Assembly: GCA_000181795.3 (NCBI GenBank)
Contig: CM012955.1
Location: 13,443,290 to 13,507,289 of the forward strand
DNA length: 64,000 nucleotides
Direction: 5' to 3'
Origin: Trichinella spiralis
Lineage: Eukaryota; Nematoda; Enoplea; Trichinellida; Trichinellidae
Shown here: in pieces, positions 37,201 through 53,811 of the stretch
Layout of the letters: every line of letters starts with the position of its first letter
Position numbering within the stretch: the first letter of the stretch is position 1
Position numbers and translations under genes: made by a program
Notes under the pieces: generated by a model
The model's database searches: none
Told to the model about the DNA's origin: nothing
Seen by the model: only the letters and a program-made list of their open reading frames with translations

Positions 37201-39907
37201 ACAAGCGAACACAACGCAGACCACCGCTTCCGCGTCGCTCCACCTCATGTATTCGACTTCAAGTTTGTAACAAGCTGAAAAAGAAAAGAGGAAAAAATTT
37301 TTTTTTTTGGTTTATGCCGAATAAAGGGAAAAAATTTATTTCAACGCAAATCCCTTTCTCCAATTTTTCAAATTTAACCCCCTCCTCTCTGTTCATTCCA
37401 ACGATACAATTCACTCGGTGGTCATCATGCACATGACATGCTTGTATTGTTTACCCGTTCGATTCTCCAACGGCCAATAGCCAAGTGGACAACGCTTGCA
37501 AGCGTACTCGTTCAAGAGGTATTCGTTTTCGTAACAAGGAACGCAGATCCAGCAGCATTTCAAAGTTTGAATTTTCTTGATTTCACCAACTTTGCAATCA
37601 TAGCTGCACCTCGCCGTCGGCGTGTACGTCAAACCGGACATGTGATTGTGCCAAAGAATTTTATCCCGATCGATTCTCAATTTGCTCTTGTAATAGATTC
37701 CACTTTGATGATTGAATTTATCACTGTGAAACGAATGATCCCATTCTCCGGCCGTAACATAGCTTGCAACTTTTCCTTGGTAATTCAATATATCATATCT
37801 GAAACGACTGACTGACTGCACAAAGTTGAAACAAACAAATGAACAAAGCTTTTTTCACCTAGCTGGAGGATCACCGTTGGCGTCGAAATAAATCTCTTGT
37901 CCAGACGGATCTCGAAACATCGTCTTAAGCATGTATTGGAAAAGTACAGTTCCGTCAACGGGCGTCATTGCATCGCACAGGCCTTTCTCTTTGGAACCTT
38001 TGCACAAATCGTTGTACATTGCATCCAACGCGTAGGCAACGGTGTAAATTGCATTGGTCACTTGACTCAACTTTGGATCGGGCTTATAACCGTAACTGAC
38101 ATTTTCGTTTCCTGCATCAGAAAAGACAGCAATTGATAAATAAGTAAAACATTGTCATTTGGACGCTTTGTTTGTTGTTTTGTCATTTCAATACAACTGC
38201 AATGGGAAAAGAAAAAAGTCGACAACAACATTACCGGTACAAATTTTCGGATACAGATTTCGAGTTGATTCAGTGTAACTGCAGTGGAATTTCTCTTCCC
38301 AAAAGTCCACGAACCAAGGATTGCGAAAATTGTTTTTCGGTGTCAAATTGAAATAGTAGCTGTCGAATTGTGTCATGCGTGGAGAATAGATGCGAAAGGA
38401 AAATCCGCCGGCAGCAACATCCTCCACTCCGGCGACCACATCCTTCCTGTCCGACCAACTTTCGCTGAAGAAAGAAAAGGAAATGCGAGAAAAAAAATGC
38501 ATTTGCTTCAATGTGGTATATTATTTTATTATTGTTGAAAAAATATATATATATTATTTTTTTATGTTTTTCATTACCTCCCTATCCATTGCAAACCTTG
38601 ATAAGTGTCGTTTCCGTCCGGCTGCAAAGATTCGCGTACCCTTTTAGTAGCTTGGAAAATCCGTTTGATTGTATCTCCTTCGCAGAAGCAAATAGCAACC
38701 TAAACGGCAAACTTAAAACTAAAAAAACGATTAACATTACTAATTATTGTTGTTGATGCTTTTGGAAGACGAGAGAACAGACAGATGAAAAAAAAATATT
38801 AAAAAATCATTCAGTGTAAATCCAAAAAATATATATTTCATAATTCACTGATTTACGGTAATCTGAGGTCGATGAGTCATAAGCAAACGTATCAGAGCGT
38901 CGTAGTCTGCCGCAGGTGCCAAGCTTTTAATTTTCTCCGCCACACCGATACAGAGATTGTCTTCTTTGTCGAAATTTTTTTGCAATTCTTCAAAACCCTT
39001 TTCACCATAGTTTCCTTGAATACAAAGAACAAAAAAAACTGAGACTTGATAATTTCCACCGGTTTTCAATTTCAAATTGTTCATATAATTAACATGTTCA
39101 AAACAACAAAATAATAAATAACAGTATTATTTTAGAGGGGAAAAAATGCAAAGCAATAAACCCAACAACAATAACAATAACAATAATAACTTGCATTAGA
39201 TTGGATCGACAAGCATCGATTGGATCGAAAATGAAAAGCATGCAAAGTTGCAAGTTGGGTCAGATGAGTAAGTTGCAAACAGCATGCCGCCAGTGATGAA
39301 ATGGAACCGTTCGCAACAGACATTAGCTTAGCCGACCAAGCGAGACGACAACAACAACAACAACAACAAAGGACGCTGATTTGTAAAATGCAAATTAACC
39401 AACTCACTGCGGCTTGGAAGTTGAAGAATCACAAAGCCGACGACGAGCTTCGATCATTTGCAAAGCACAAACAAGCATGCAGCTAATAATAAAGTCACAT
39501 CCCGCGTCGATGATGCGCGAAATTTCAATTGACCCTTGCAGTGCATGACTGAATCGAGGGAATTTTTCATTTCAAATAGTTCAATGTTGGTTAGAGAAAT
39601 AGTTTTTCAAAAAAAAAATTTTTTTTTGTTTCTTCCTTTTTTTGCTATAATTTCATGCATAATCATGCAGGACTGCACTATTGTCATCAACGTCCGCTAA
39701 TATTTAAACTACTGAAAAAGAAAAATTGCAAAAAAAAACAAAGTACAACAAAATCATGGGGGACTAGGAATATTAATTAATGGTGTGTTGTGGAAGTGTT
39801 GCAAAGAATAAGGAAAGAAAAAGTCTCGCAACCCACCGCAAAAATTACAATCAAATTGCATCTATATCCATTTTTAAACAAAATAAATAAATCCACACGC
39901 ACACAGG

Positions 39908-39958
<51 letters not shown>

Positions 39959-40647
39959 TGGGTGTATGGTAAAGTACCGTCAGTGTAGACAACTGCGACG
40001 TAGGACCAGTGGAAATATTTGACAATGTCGACAATGGCTTTCGCTTGCCAAGAGTCGGAAGGCACCATGCGCATGTAGTATTTGAATTCGGTCTTGTCGC
40101 TGAGCGCTTTGGTTGTGGCCGAATAGCCGACCTGGGGTATGTGGAATACTTGGAGCAGATTTTGCACCGCGATGCTAACATCACTGCTGCCCGGACCGAT
40201 CACAGCGACCAGGTTGCTGGTCGGCTCGTCGCCGTCGTTCGCCTGACAATGCTTGTCTTCTGGACAACAACAGCAGCGTTGTTGCTTGGAATGGGCGTTG
40301 GGCCCGCCGACCGCGTCCCGGACCATGATGATCGTCTGCTCCATGGCGATGCGCTCGGTCCAGCAGTCGTCGCGCACGCTGATGCCCAATTTCAAATTGG
40401 CCAACAGGGCGTTGTCGTCGTTGATTGCGTCGACGGTCTTCAACGCGATCTCGGTTCTCTGTATTCCGTATTGTTCCCAAATTTCGCCACAACGTTCGGT
40501 GCCGGCAATTTTCCGGTGAATGGGGAAAAGGGCGCCGATTTCCACGTCGCCCGGTATGCGCGCCACGCGCGTGTGACTGGCCGACTTCGGAGCCAACACG
40601 GCGGTCAGCGAAACCGCCAGCCAGACGCCGACCACGACCATCAGCAT
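34263..40647 (-). CDS. Metabotropic glutamate receptor, group I-like
   Basis: Ten exons (39978-40647, 38857-39014, 38578-38699, 38235-38464, 37859-38111, 37455-37798, 36275-37274, 35715-35912, 35144-35547, 34263-35044) encode 1386 residues. In order: a signal peptide; a Venus-flytrap ligand domain (CGEIWEQYGIQR, GPGSSDVSIAVQNLLQVF, YSATTKALSDKT, VPSD, NPWFVDFW); a cysteine-rich linker (KCCWICVPCYENEY); seven membrane segments at about 600-860 (VVKATTRELSYIILVG, TKTNRIARILAASKK, PENFNEAKFIGFTMYTTC); and a long polar tail. GDVEIGALFP, KICTG and RPEKNARSYF favour group I, which couples to Gq. The tail has a Gly/Ser run, Asp-rich stretches, a Ser run encoded by CTG-type repeats and ends I-S-L-V, a class I PDZ ligand. 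The first ATG in frame follows an upstream stop at 40,660-40,662. Exons are much more GC-rich than their introns. Two ligand-contact positions are changed (see findings). Confidence 0.95.
39910..39955. repeat. (TA)n microsatellite in mGluR intron 1
   Basis: About 23 uninterrupted AT units start 22 bases downstream of the first exon's donor site, so the repeat sits very close to the 5' splice site of a 963-nt intron. Confidence 0.95.
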
Positions 40648-41629
40648 ATGCACGAGCGTTCATTTCACCGGCCGAGCCGGGCACAGCTCCAAAGTACTGC
40701 TTTCTCCACAGCGTGCCCAGTCACACCGCTGGTACACTGTCGACAAGCTGTCGACTCTCGCATGATATTCACAACTAAGTATACCGCTCTAGCGTGCGTA
40801 TATGTGTGCAAGTATGTATAATTGTGCACGTTGTCAGCCTTCTTCAATTTGTCCCTATCTCTCTCTCTCTCTCTCTCTCTCTATGTGTGTGTGTGCCTCT
40901 CTTTCTCTCTATTTCTACGTCTCTCCTCTTTCTCGGCACCACTTCCGGTGCACAGACGATTAGCCGACTTTGTGTTCCATCAATATTCGATCCAGCACCG
41001 GCGTTCGACCACTTCTCTCTGATTGCGTTACCGATTCAATTGGCTCGTTAGCAGCTGGCCCAGTAATCGCATTTTCCAACATCGACTTACCCGGAAAAAG
41101 TAGCAGAGTTCCAGCAAAACTTCACCAAGATTCCACTTGACAGTTTAATCCTCACTTCTAGTCAAAAATACTTCTCTCTCTTCTCGCCCAACCGACCAGC
41201 CAGCTGCTGGTCATTCTCTCTCCTCCACGCACACTCAACACCGCTCATTATCATCCGCTTCTTCTTCTTCTACAAGCGAGCTCTCAAAAACGCCAAACTA
41301 CACAATTTATAAAACAATTCAATGTTCAATTGAAATGCTTTTCTTCTTCAAATTCGGCTTTTATAGAAAAAAAAAGATCTTCATTAGACAATAATAATAA
41401 GTAATGTTAAATTCTACAAAATACCCACTTTCATTCAACCTGAGCAAAAAATCGAAGAAAAAATTAAACTGTTATCAAAAATATCGGTATGAAATATTCA
41501 TATATGCTCAATAATAATAGTAATAATAATAGCAATAAACAAATAATCATAACAATAAGAACAATAAGAATGAATAAAAAAAGAAGGAAAAAAATAACTG
41601 CCTATATTCTTGCTTTTGTTTCAACAATT
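40648..41629. other. mGluR 5' flank and nicalin 3' flank, with CT/GT microsatellite
   Basis: A (CT)n tract at about 40,857-40,882 runs into (GT)n to about 40,896. The first 600 bases are less AT-rich than usual, as for an upstream promoter or leader. From 41,330 the sequence becomes AT-rich with AATAAT-type runs. No separate gene is seen; plus-strand frames here are antisense shadows or simple-sequence translation. Confidence 0.6.
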
Positions 41630-44600
41630 CTATTGGTGCTTGGCTTTCAATGAGCCCACGTGACGTCCAACTGCCAAATACAGGCGTTGCACATTCTATC
41701 AGAAAAAAACAAACAAACAATATCGTTGATTAGTATATTTTAGTTAGTGTAAAAATTCGACTAACCAAAGCTAACAAGTGCAGCATCCACAAATAGCCGA
41801 CAATGAAAATTGAAGAAAGAAGATCGAAAAACGCGGATTTCGTTCTGAAAAATAAAACATATTATTAATTCAATGAAATATAGAGGGAGAAGAAAATAAT
41901 TGGGTTCCAATTTCCATACAGATGTGCATGAACAACGTCTTCAAAACCATCGTAAAATATGAAATCTGGAAGCCTGGATAAATAAATAATTGAAATTATA
42001 CATATGCGCAGTTATTATTATTAATTATTAGGACAAACTTGAAATCTGAAGTGACAACACCGATCGATGTTTCCAAAGCAAAATGTTCAAAAAAGCGTAC
42101 AATATCGCGACCTAGTTGAGTTTGAGTGAAGTTGGGGAACAATTGTGTGCTTCGTGGTATTGTTTTCAAATAATCCAACCACATTTTCCAATGATCGCGC
42201 ATCTAGAAATTATCATTCCAACAACAACAACAACACCAGTCAGTCTACATATGCATGCCACAATTACCGCCTCTGCGTCGAGGAAATGTTCCACAGAGTC
42301 GTTCTTCATACCGTACAAATATCGAAACAAGCCCTCGACCACTGTCATCGCGATCGGTATAAATTTTTCAAAACGACCCTCTGAACTTAAAAAAATGACA
42401 AAAAACAGCATAATCCAAAACAAAGAAGAGATGAATAAACAAATAAACAAAAATCCAATGCATACTTACTCCAGATCTAGAATCGAACGTCGCATTGGAT
42501 CAAATGGCGACTGAATGCCGGACAACGTGTGCGCGTAAATGCGACGCAAGCTGAACCGTTCGTGTTCCCAAAGCAACAGCTCATCGCCCAGGTTGATCTT
42601 CTTCTGCACAATGGCCGTGCTGACGTTGTAATTTTTACCAGACTGTTCGAGCATCTTGAAAGTTTACTTATTTATTTATTTGTTTGTTTGTTTGTTTGTT
42701 TCATCGTATTCCATTGATTTTTTTCACCTGGTAAAATCGATGCATCGAAGAATTCTGCCTCGGCACTTTCGACACGTGCATGTACAGTTTGGAATCTTCG
42801 CTGATCAAACCGTCCAAACAAATGGCAAAATCAATCAACGGTGCAGCAGTATGCCTGTCTGCAAGTATGCAAATTAGCAAAACAAAAAGAATAGAAAATG
42901 AACAACAATTAATCGATTAATTAATTCAACCTCTCCTCTCAATCAAATCGTCAATCCACTGCTTAGTGCCCAAATAGTTCGCCTTGCCACCGGCGGCGAG
43001 TAGAAATAACAAATTGAATCTACAAAAATTGAAATGAGCATTTTGCAAAAAAAAAATTTAATAATAACAAGCAATTCACTTCGCTCGTGTGGTGGAAGTT
43101 TTGTAAAGTCTCGAAAACAAACGCAACAATTCCAACAATACCACCATACCACTGCCGTTCGAATTATAACCGAATGATTTTTTCTGAAATGGAAATAAGT
43201 TAATCACTTTTTTCATTTCTCCTAACATATATATCAGTCTGTGCACATGCAAATTGAAAACAACATTCAAATTGTTTTTTCTTTTTTACTTCTCTCTTTT
43301 GGTCTTCTCATATTTTAAAAATTATACTTAATTTTAAAGTTTTATTTGAAATAGATTTTTAAAAAAGATAAATAATTTAAAGTATAATTTTTCTGTCTCC
43401 CACGAAATCCCCACCACAATGAAAATTTGCTTGTTAAATTTGCACAGTTGCAATATTTAATACCAATATATGAAGTAGAAGAAGACGGATTCATTCGCAA
43501 ATGAACTGCAAAAAGCAGCCATTAATCTGAAAAGTGAATTTTTTTTCACTAGCTAAATTTTTTCTTGTTCAATAAAATTCAATTGAACAATGTTGCCTAA
43601 GCATAAGTGCACAGAGTGAGGCAAAAAGATATATACAGACAGACAATTTTAAGCTTGTCACACGGTGCTGCCCAGTAAACCTATTATCTACAAGTTAAGC
43701 TGCTATTTAACACAAATGCATGCAGGGCCGAGCAAGTGCATCCTTGTCAACATTGTTACTTTAGTATTATTATTACAATTATAAATAATTTAAACAAATT
43801 CTGCGGATTGGTCAATCCAATTTTACATTGCAATATTTGACAAATCGCAATTTCATCTCGCACTAAGCAATTTAAATCGATACGTGAATAAATAAATAAA
43901 AAAAATGAAATGCCACTGAAATAATACAAAATTCACCACTCACAAAAAAAAGAAAATAAGGTTGATTTCATACTTTGTCTTCTCAACTTAACTAAAACGT
44001 ACTTGTTCTGAGCACTGATTATTGGAAACAATGGAGTGAGAAAGAATGAAAAATTAAAAAAAAATAAATTAACATACGGCAGTCAAACCAAATGAATCGT
44101 AGTGTGCAACTATGGCAATTGTTGTCACATGTTCTCGTTGATCAAATGCCGAAAGTCTTCCCTTAAATTTGTAAAAAAAAATTAGCCAACAACAATAAAA
44201 AATACATTTTTTATTTCCATGCACGACAATATGCACAAATTCTTACAATAATATTCTGCAGAACACGACTGTTGGACATAGCGTCGTTTTGATTGCCAGT
44301 ATAAAGACGATAATTTTCTCCAATACACAAGGAAATAAATTCTTGAACAGACAAAGAACAGAATTATTTGTTGTAAAACAAATTTACAAATAATTTCAAA
44401 TTCGGGCACAGCTTATTATCATCAATGCAAATGCAACAACACAACCGAACAGAAATATCCTCACATGATTACAACGAATCAATACCAAAGCCAAGCAAAT
44501 AATTAAATAAGAATAAATTAAAAGAAAATAAGCTTGTTTGTTTGTTTTTGAGAAAAAATACTCAGAAAACTAACTTACTGTGAAATAGGTTCCTTTTCGA

Positions 44601-45473
44601 TACTCTTGCCCGTTCTTCCGCTAACCTCATAACTTCTTGAATTTCAGGGCAATCGAATGCGATGAACAAAGCAACTTTCGTTGGCAGTGTTAAAAGTGCT
44701 TTTTCAAATCGAAGAAATCTCTAAACATTTAAATAACAATTTATTCTCAGTTTACTTTATCAAAACGTTAAAAGAAAAAAAACTTTTTTAAAATACATTT
44801 TCTAAATTGAAACACAAAAAAAAATCTCATCCAAACTTAAACTTTCCATCGAATTCCGATACTGAAATCAACAAAAACGAGAAAAAAACAAAATGTGCAC
44901 TCAAATTTGGAATTGAAACGTTGAAACACGTTCTTGAATTTGCATAAAAGCATCAACAAAAACGAACAGAATGGAGCAAGTGAGTTCAACAAGGTTTATA
45001 GGAAAAAACAAGCAACGCTCACGTTCTTCTCTTCGGCGAGCATTGTGGAAAAATTAGCCGGTAGGACGAAAATAATGCCGCCCAGATTGGAACTGAGAAG
45101 TGAATGCAACTCGTCCACAACGACATCCATCCACCAGACGACCAAACACTTCCGGATTCTTTCGAGCGAATTTACCGAAACTGCTTCATAATACAACCGC
45201 CAATCTTGCGTTCCTGGTTGAGTATGAGAAAACAAATTGCCCATATTAGCATATTCATGAATGGCAGTGATTTGAATTGAACAACTTGGAATGGGAACAA
45301 TTACCATATTCAGTGCCGTGCAGTTCAAACTGCGGCAGGCGAAAGACGCTGAAATCGTACGTGTTGGCCGAAGTGGCGCTTACCAACGAGGACGTAAACG
45401 GCACCACGCACGTTACCGTTACCAGAAACAATCCAAGCACCATTCGAAAGCATTCGATCAACTTTTCAATCAT
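41630..45473 (-). CDS. NCLN: Nicalin, ER membrane aminopeptidase-fold protein
   Basis: Fourteen exons (45305-45473, 45023-45213, 44579-44720, 44247-44341, 44078-44161, 43080-43183, 42931-43019, 42728-42858, 42470-42654, 42268-42385, 42039-42202, 41920-41973, 41766-41844, 41630-41695) encode 556 residues, near the human length of 563. Seen: a signal/anchor segment (about 8-28), DFSVFRLPQFELHGTEYG, GGIIFVLPANFS, TIAIVAHYDSFG, NSNGSGMVVLLELLRLFSRL, LWEHERFSLRRI and a C-terminal membrane helix (about 517-535). The fold is a nicastrin-like, catalytically degenerate M28 peptidase. Nicalin works with NOMO and TMEM147 at the ER translocon. The C. elegans orthologue NRA-2 controls receptor subunit composition. 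The conventional start is the ATG at 45,473; an in-frame TTG lies upstream. The intron between 43,184 and 44,077 is the longest. Confidence 0.95.
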
Positions 45474-47377
45474 GCTGACTTTGGACAAAGTATACTTTTT
45501 ATTCAGCAGAGCAAAAAAATTACCGGCACTTGTTGTCGTTGTTCTGTGGTAAAACCATACACTAAAACATCCATTTATAATTTATGCATAAAACTGTTGC
45601 AAAAAAATGACAATTCTAGGAACAAAGTGATGGAGGGCAAAGTTCTCATCTTCTTTTTGCATTTTATAATAAATCTATTTGTTTACTGTGGCTCAACCTC
45701 AACGGCGTGATATGTCTGCCATTCTTCTATTCATGCCAACTGATCACAGTTTATTCTTCAGTAGGATTTTAACAGTTCAACTTTTGAAATATTACACGCA
45801 AACAGAACAATGTGGGGCGGCAAAGTTTTCCAACAACGACAGTCTGTCGAAACAGAACAAAAAGAACAAAACGCCACAAAACGTCAACGTTGATGAACAG
45901 GTGCGATGGCAACGCACAGTATAGGCATTTTCAAGAACAATTCAAACCGTGCGTCCTACTTTCTGCTGCGTTTCATTTACAGCCCAACAGTGAATAATGA
46001 ACTTCATCAATAAGCAATAAAAATTCATAATTAACTCAACAAATGAACACTATTTTGAAAATTAATAAATTTACCTTCTTCACGCAGTTGGATATTTTCA
46101 ATGTACAAAACTTTGCAGTTGCAACTTTTGTTTTCATCGTCAACGCGAATTTAACAATACAGTTTTACAAAGTTGTGCCGCTTATTTGTCAGTTGTCAGA
46201 ATATGTCCTCAAATTTCCAATCAAACTCGCACAAATTCTCATTTCCCCCATTTCTCGCTGTATTCGAAACTGAAAAGCTACATTTTCAAACGACCGTTCA
46301 CCTCAGTCGCACATTAAATGCACAACAATAGCAATTAATTAATTCACCAAGTAAAGTGGACTTCCGACGAAAAAACAAAAACTAAAACTAAAAACATTTC
46401 TACAATTCTGATCGGAAATCTATTTTTTCCTGTAACTTGGTCGCACTGATCCGATCGACCCGTTGTTCCCATGAGTCGTCGTCTTCTTGAGTCGTTTCGT
46501 TGAATGAATGCGATTTGATTGATCTACTACATTCTTGGTCAAATGAACGTGCTTTTCAGCGGCAAAATCTCAGCCGTGTTGAAATGTTAACCGATTGGCA
46601 CTGTTTGTGCTTAACTATCCAAAAAATCACTCTGACAACCGAACAATTGTCGGAAACATCAAAAAGTTAATCTAATCAACCTTCCTTGACTACAGTCTAA
46701 AGATAATCAAGTATAATTTTTAAATACTGTAGTAAGGGCAAAATTGATCAGCATTTGTTATTATTCAAAAATTCAATAGAACCACTCAAATGTAGTTTTA
46801 TTTTTTATTTAAAATATAATTTTATCGAATAATTCCTTTCTCAATATTTGTTTTTGCATGCATGCGTGTAAACAAAATTCACTTGAAGACAAATAGCCTT
46901 AAAATCATTATAATCCAGCTTGTTGCTTTACTTTTTGTCATCTGGGAAGAAGGTTTTATTTATTTGCAAATTGCGCTTGTTGCTGGAAATTGCTTCTCAT
47001 TTGCTGAGTATACTATTTTTGATTGAGATTCATCATTTCAATTTCAGCAATTCCGGATCATTTGAAAGTAAAAAATCAATAAATAACAAAAAATTTTTGA
47101 ATTTTCGAAAAGAGAATAGGAAAAAGAACACCAACCGCAGCATTTGATTTCACCAGTAAACTATTAATTGTTATTCTTAAAAAGCGATACAATGTTGTTT
47201 AGCGGAAATGAAAAATCAGATAAAAGCAGCCTGTTTTTAAGTATTGATTCAACAATGATCATTAAGGAATCACGGAAATTAATCAGTTTGCACCATCAAC
47301 CAGGTAAAATCATTATGAACAGATATCAAAATTTAAGATGAAAGGCACTTTCACTAAATTATTGCGAATTGTAATTT
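45474..47377. other. AT-rich spacer between nicalin and alanine aminotransferase
   Basis: This holds the 5' flank of nicalin and the 3' flank of the aminotransferase gene. A less AT-rich patch lies at about 46,420-46,680 but shows no coding pattern. Small open frames on both strands look random. Confidence 0.5.
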
Positions 47378-50558
<3,181 letters not shown>

Positions 50559-53500
50559 CGACTGTCGAGTGGCGCTGCAAAAATGCAAACAAAAATATAT
50601 TCAAAATGCGGTTTGGCAAAAGCCAGTCCCGATCGAGTTCGACCAAGCTGACGGACTGTTAAATGCAAATGAACAAGCAAACAAAATAAGCAAACAAGTA
50701 AAGCATAATGGCGGTCTACTGACAACACCTCAATTTCACAATATTTTGCGCAATATTCCACGTGGAATAGTAGTAAATAAGTTTCGCCGGCCAAGTTGCA
50801 TTGGCTGATTGGTGGTTTTGATTTTGATTGATCGGTCTCAACTTGTTAGTCAACTTTGAGCAGCAAATTTCACCTTTTGCCCATTTATTTACTAATTGAA
50901 ATCTGCCGAAAAATGGCAATAAATTAAATTTATCAATTTTACTCGGCAGAATTGTGGCTAATTTTTGAAAAAGAAGAAAAATCAACTGTGCAATAATCAC
51001 CTTCTTCGACATATCAAAGCAACCGAACGGACAAATTGCAATTAAATATCAGAGAAATATTGATTTTGGGAAAAAATTTCCGATAAGCATGAATAAAATG
51101 CACGACATGACGTGAAACAGTCTACTTTTTCTTTCTTTGTACATATTTGAATCAGTTTTCAAAAATTTTTTACACACTAGCGAAAAATCCCGTTGGACAG
51201 CCAAAAGAAATTTTGTCATTGTTGCACTGTTTGCAAAGCTGAATTATCTTGTTGTTTAGTGTACTTCGTTTGTTTCTTTTTTTGGAAATTTTATTAATTT
51301 CCATTAGTCAATCTATACTGGCAGCCGTATAATAATAAGAATAACAGCAGCAGATGGTAGAAAGCATGAAAATTTGTCAAATGAAATTGAATGAATATCG
51401 GCAAATTGAAAGAAACTGAACAATGAAAGCTTTTGCTTTTAAAGTTGATCAATGCTAATTAATGCTTGTGAAATGTATATTTTCGATTACGTCAATAGCG
51501 ACGGAGTCACGATTTGCAAATAGCGAGCAATTAGTTTTGCAATTAAAAATACCAACTTTCGAGTCAATGTTTACTGCTAAGTGTTGTCATTGCGATGTTA
51601 AACAATGCTTTGCTTAGTAATTAGAGGAAGAAATTTTAAACCCAATATAAAACCCCTCCCCCAACACACACACTAAATCCAGTTCACCAGAAATGAATTG
51701 GTCAAATGTTTAAAAATAAAACTATTGTTAAAGCAACTTTCAAAGCATATTACAACACCTCACCACTGGTAATAAAATTGTTTGCCTGTTTTGGATTGTG
51801 TGAGCGTTATTTAGTAACGTGAACAATTTACCCAAACTAGCAAAAGCATTTCAAACTGAAAATTTCTCAGTTCAATATGCTACCGCCAGAATGATAATAT
51901 AATCACATGGAATGAATTATATTACGGAGTTTTTTTTTATAAAAAATGTTTTTTTCTATTTTACGAGACCAAACTGACGTGGCAGTGTTAGAAAGTTGGA
52001 AAGTACAAAAAATGATGTTCAAATATATTTGGAAATTTAACAACACTTGTCTTTCGAAATTTAAACAAAAAAAATAATGCTTTTATAGTGAATTTTCATA
52101 AAATTATCTGTCACTGCTGAAAGTACTAAATCTACAGTGATACCGTAACATTGATTTTCAGGATTATAAAAAATTTTTGGTAATCATTTGGCATTTTTGA
52201 CAAGTATTTTCATGAATGTGTTATACACTGTAATAAAGATGTAAATTTTTGTTTTGAAATATTAATAAAATTTAAACAACTTTAAGTCTATATCGAAACA
52301 GATGCTCAATTCTAAATGCCCATTATTGTTCAGTTTATTCAAACATTTAGTCAACACTACTTTAAATGTATGAGAGAAAAAAAATGAAATACCGAATAAA
52401 AACTTGTTTGTATGTGTTTGGATGCGAAGAAATTAAATGCGCTGCAAGTGATGAATAAAACATATTCAATTTCTGGTACATTTTGAACAAAAAATGTCTT
52501 AATAAATAATCATCAACTGATCACAGCTGTTAACTTGAAACGTGCGTTTAGATCAAAATTAAATTTATAACATCGCTTTGCTTTTCAACATGTTACGTCA
52601 AAAACAATCAAATTATATGTTTGCATTACTTTATATCACAATAACAATTTTGAAATATCAACAATAATTTTATGTAATGCATTTTTAAATTTATTCAACG
52701 AAATTTAATCGTTCAAAACTTGCATATTTTATGTGTATCATTTTATGTTTATTATTTATGCAAAAAACATCAACTAAAATCTAAAATATTTTAATTTTAG
52801 GAAACAAATAAATAAAACGTATTATTATTAAAAAGAAAAAATGATATATATGCATAGAAATAATTTATTCACCTGTGTTAAACAAAACATTTTGTTAGTG
52901 GAGAACCGCTATGGAAATTTCAGTCGACTATTCACTCTCTAATTCCACATAAATCAGTCTAGCATTTTAATTGAATAATTGTTGATAAATTTACATATTA
53001 TTGAAATTATGATTGCAATTTGTTAATGCAAATTTTCGTTAATTCTCACTGTTGCTAGGGAGTGTTGTATTAGTTTCATAGAGTTGTTTTTCAGTTTTAT
53101 TCAGTTGATTTATTATTATTAAATGGGAATAATAATAATGATGATGATGATAGAGCATTTCTGCACGGCTTGCGTGCAAATAAAAATTGCTTGGCACGCC
53201 ACTCGACAAAGCACGACGGGAAAGAAAAATACATTCGAACAAGCATAGAGACAAACAAACAGACAGACAGAGACAGACATACGTAGAATTTTGTCGAATC
53301 TAACAAATTGAGTGCTAAAAAATATTTTTAAAAACTTTGAATAACAATATGAATTTTCGTTTCAATTGATGAAATAATTGTTGAAATAATAAAAACATAC
53401 AAATATGTGACGATATTGAATGATGGATGGTATTCTCAGTGAATAAAAATCTACATTTATGCACATATATATATATATATATATATAGGTGTTACTGAGT

Positions 53501-53811
53501 GCTACTAAAATAAAATTAACAAGACAATAAGACAAAAGACAGTAATCACGACAAAAGATCTCCCTGAATAAATCATTACTTTAAGATTGAAAACAAATTA
53601 TAAATTATTATTATTATTATTATTAAGACGACATACAGAGAGAAATAATAATTTAAAAAATAAAAACATGCAAATCTCACACATACACAGGCGTGTGTAT
53701 GTGTGCATGGTATGCAATGTGCGAGTAGTTGTGAATTGATGTTGTTGCTGTTGTTGGTGGTGAAGGTGGTGTTTCTGGTTGGCTTCGTTTGCTTTTGTTG
53801 AATAGCATAAT
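50559..53811. other. AT-rich spacer between ALT and NDRG
   Basis: This contains the upstream flank of ALT; the first 250 bases are less AT-rich. From 51,000 on it is AT-rich sequence with (TA)n at 53,465-53,487 and (ATT)n near 53,605. A patch at 53,150-53,300 is less AT-rich but shows only simple-sequence frames. I found no exon with matching splice sites. Confidence 0.5.

Noticed and set aside
40009-40821. 270-codon plus-strand frame
   Set aside because: It lies opposite mGluR exon 1 and mirrors its codon bias. It has no independent support.
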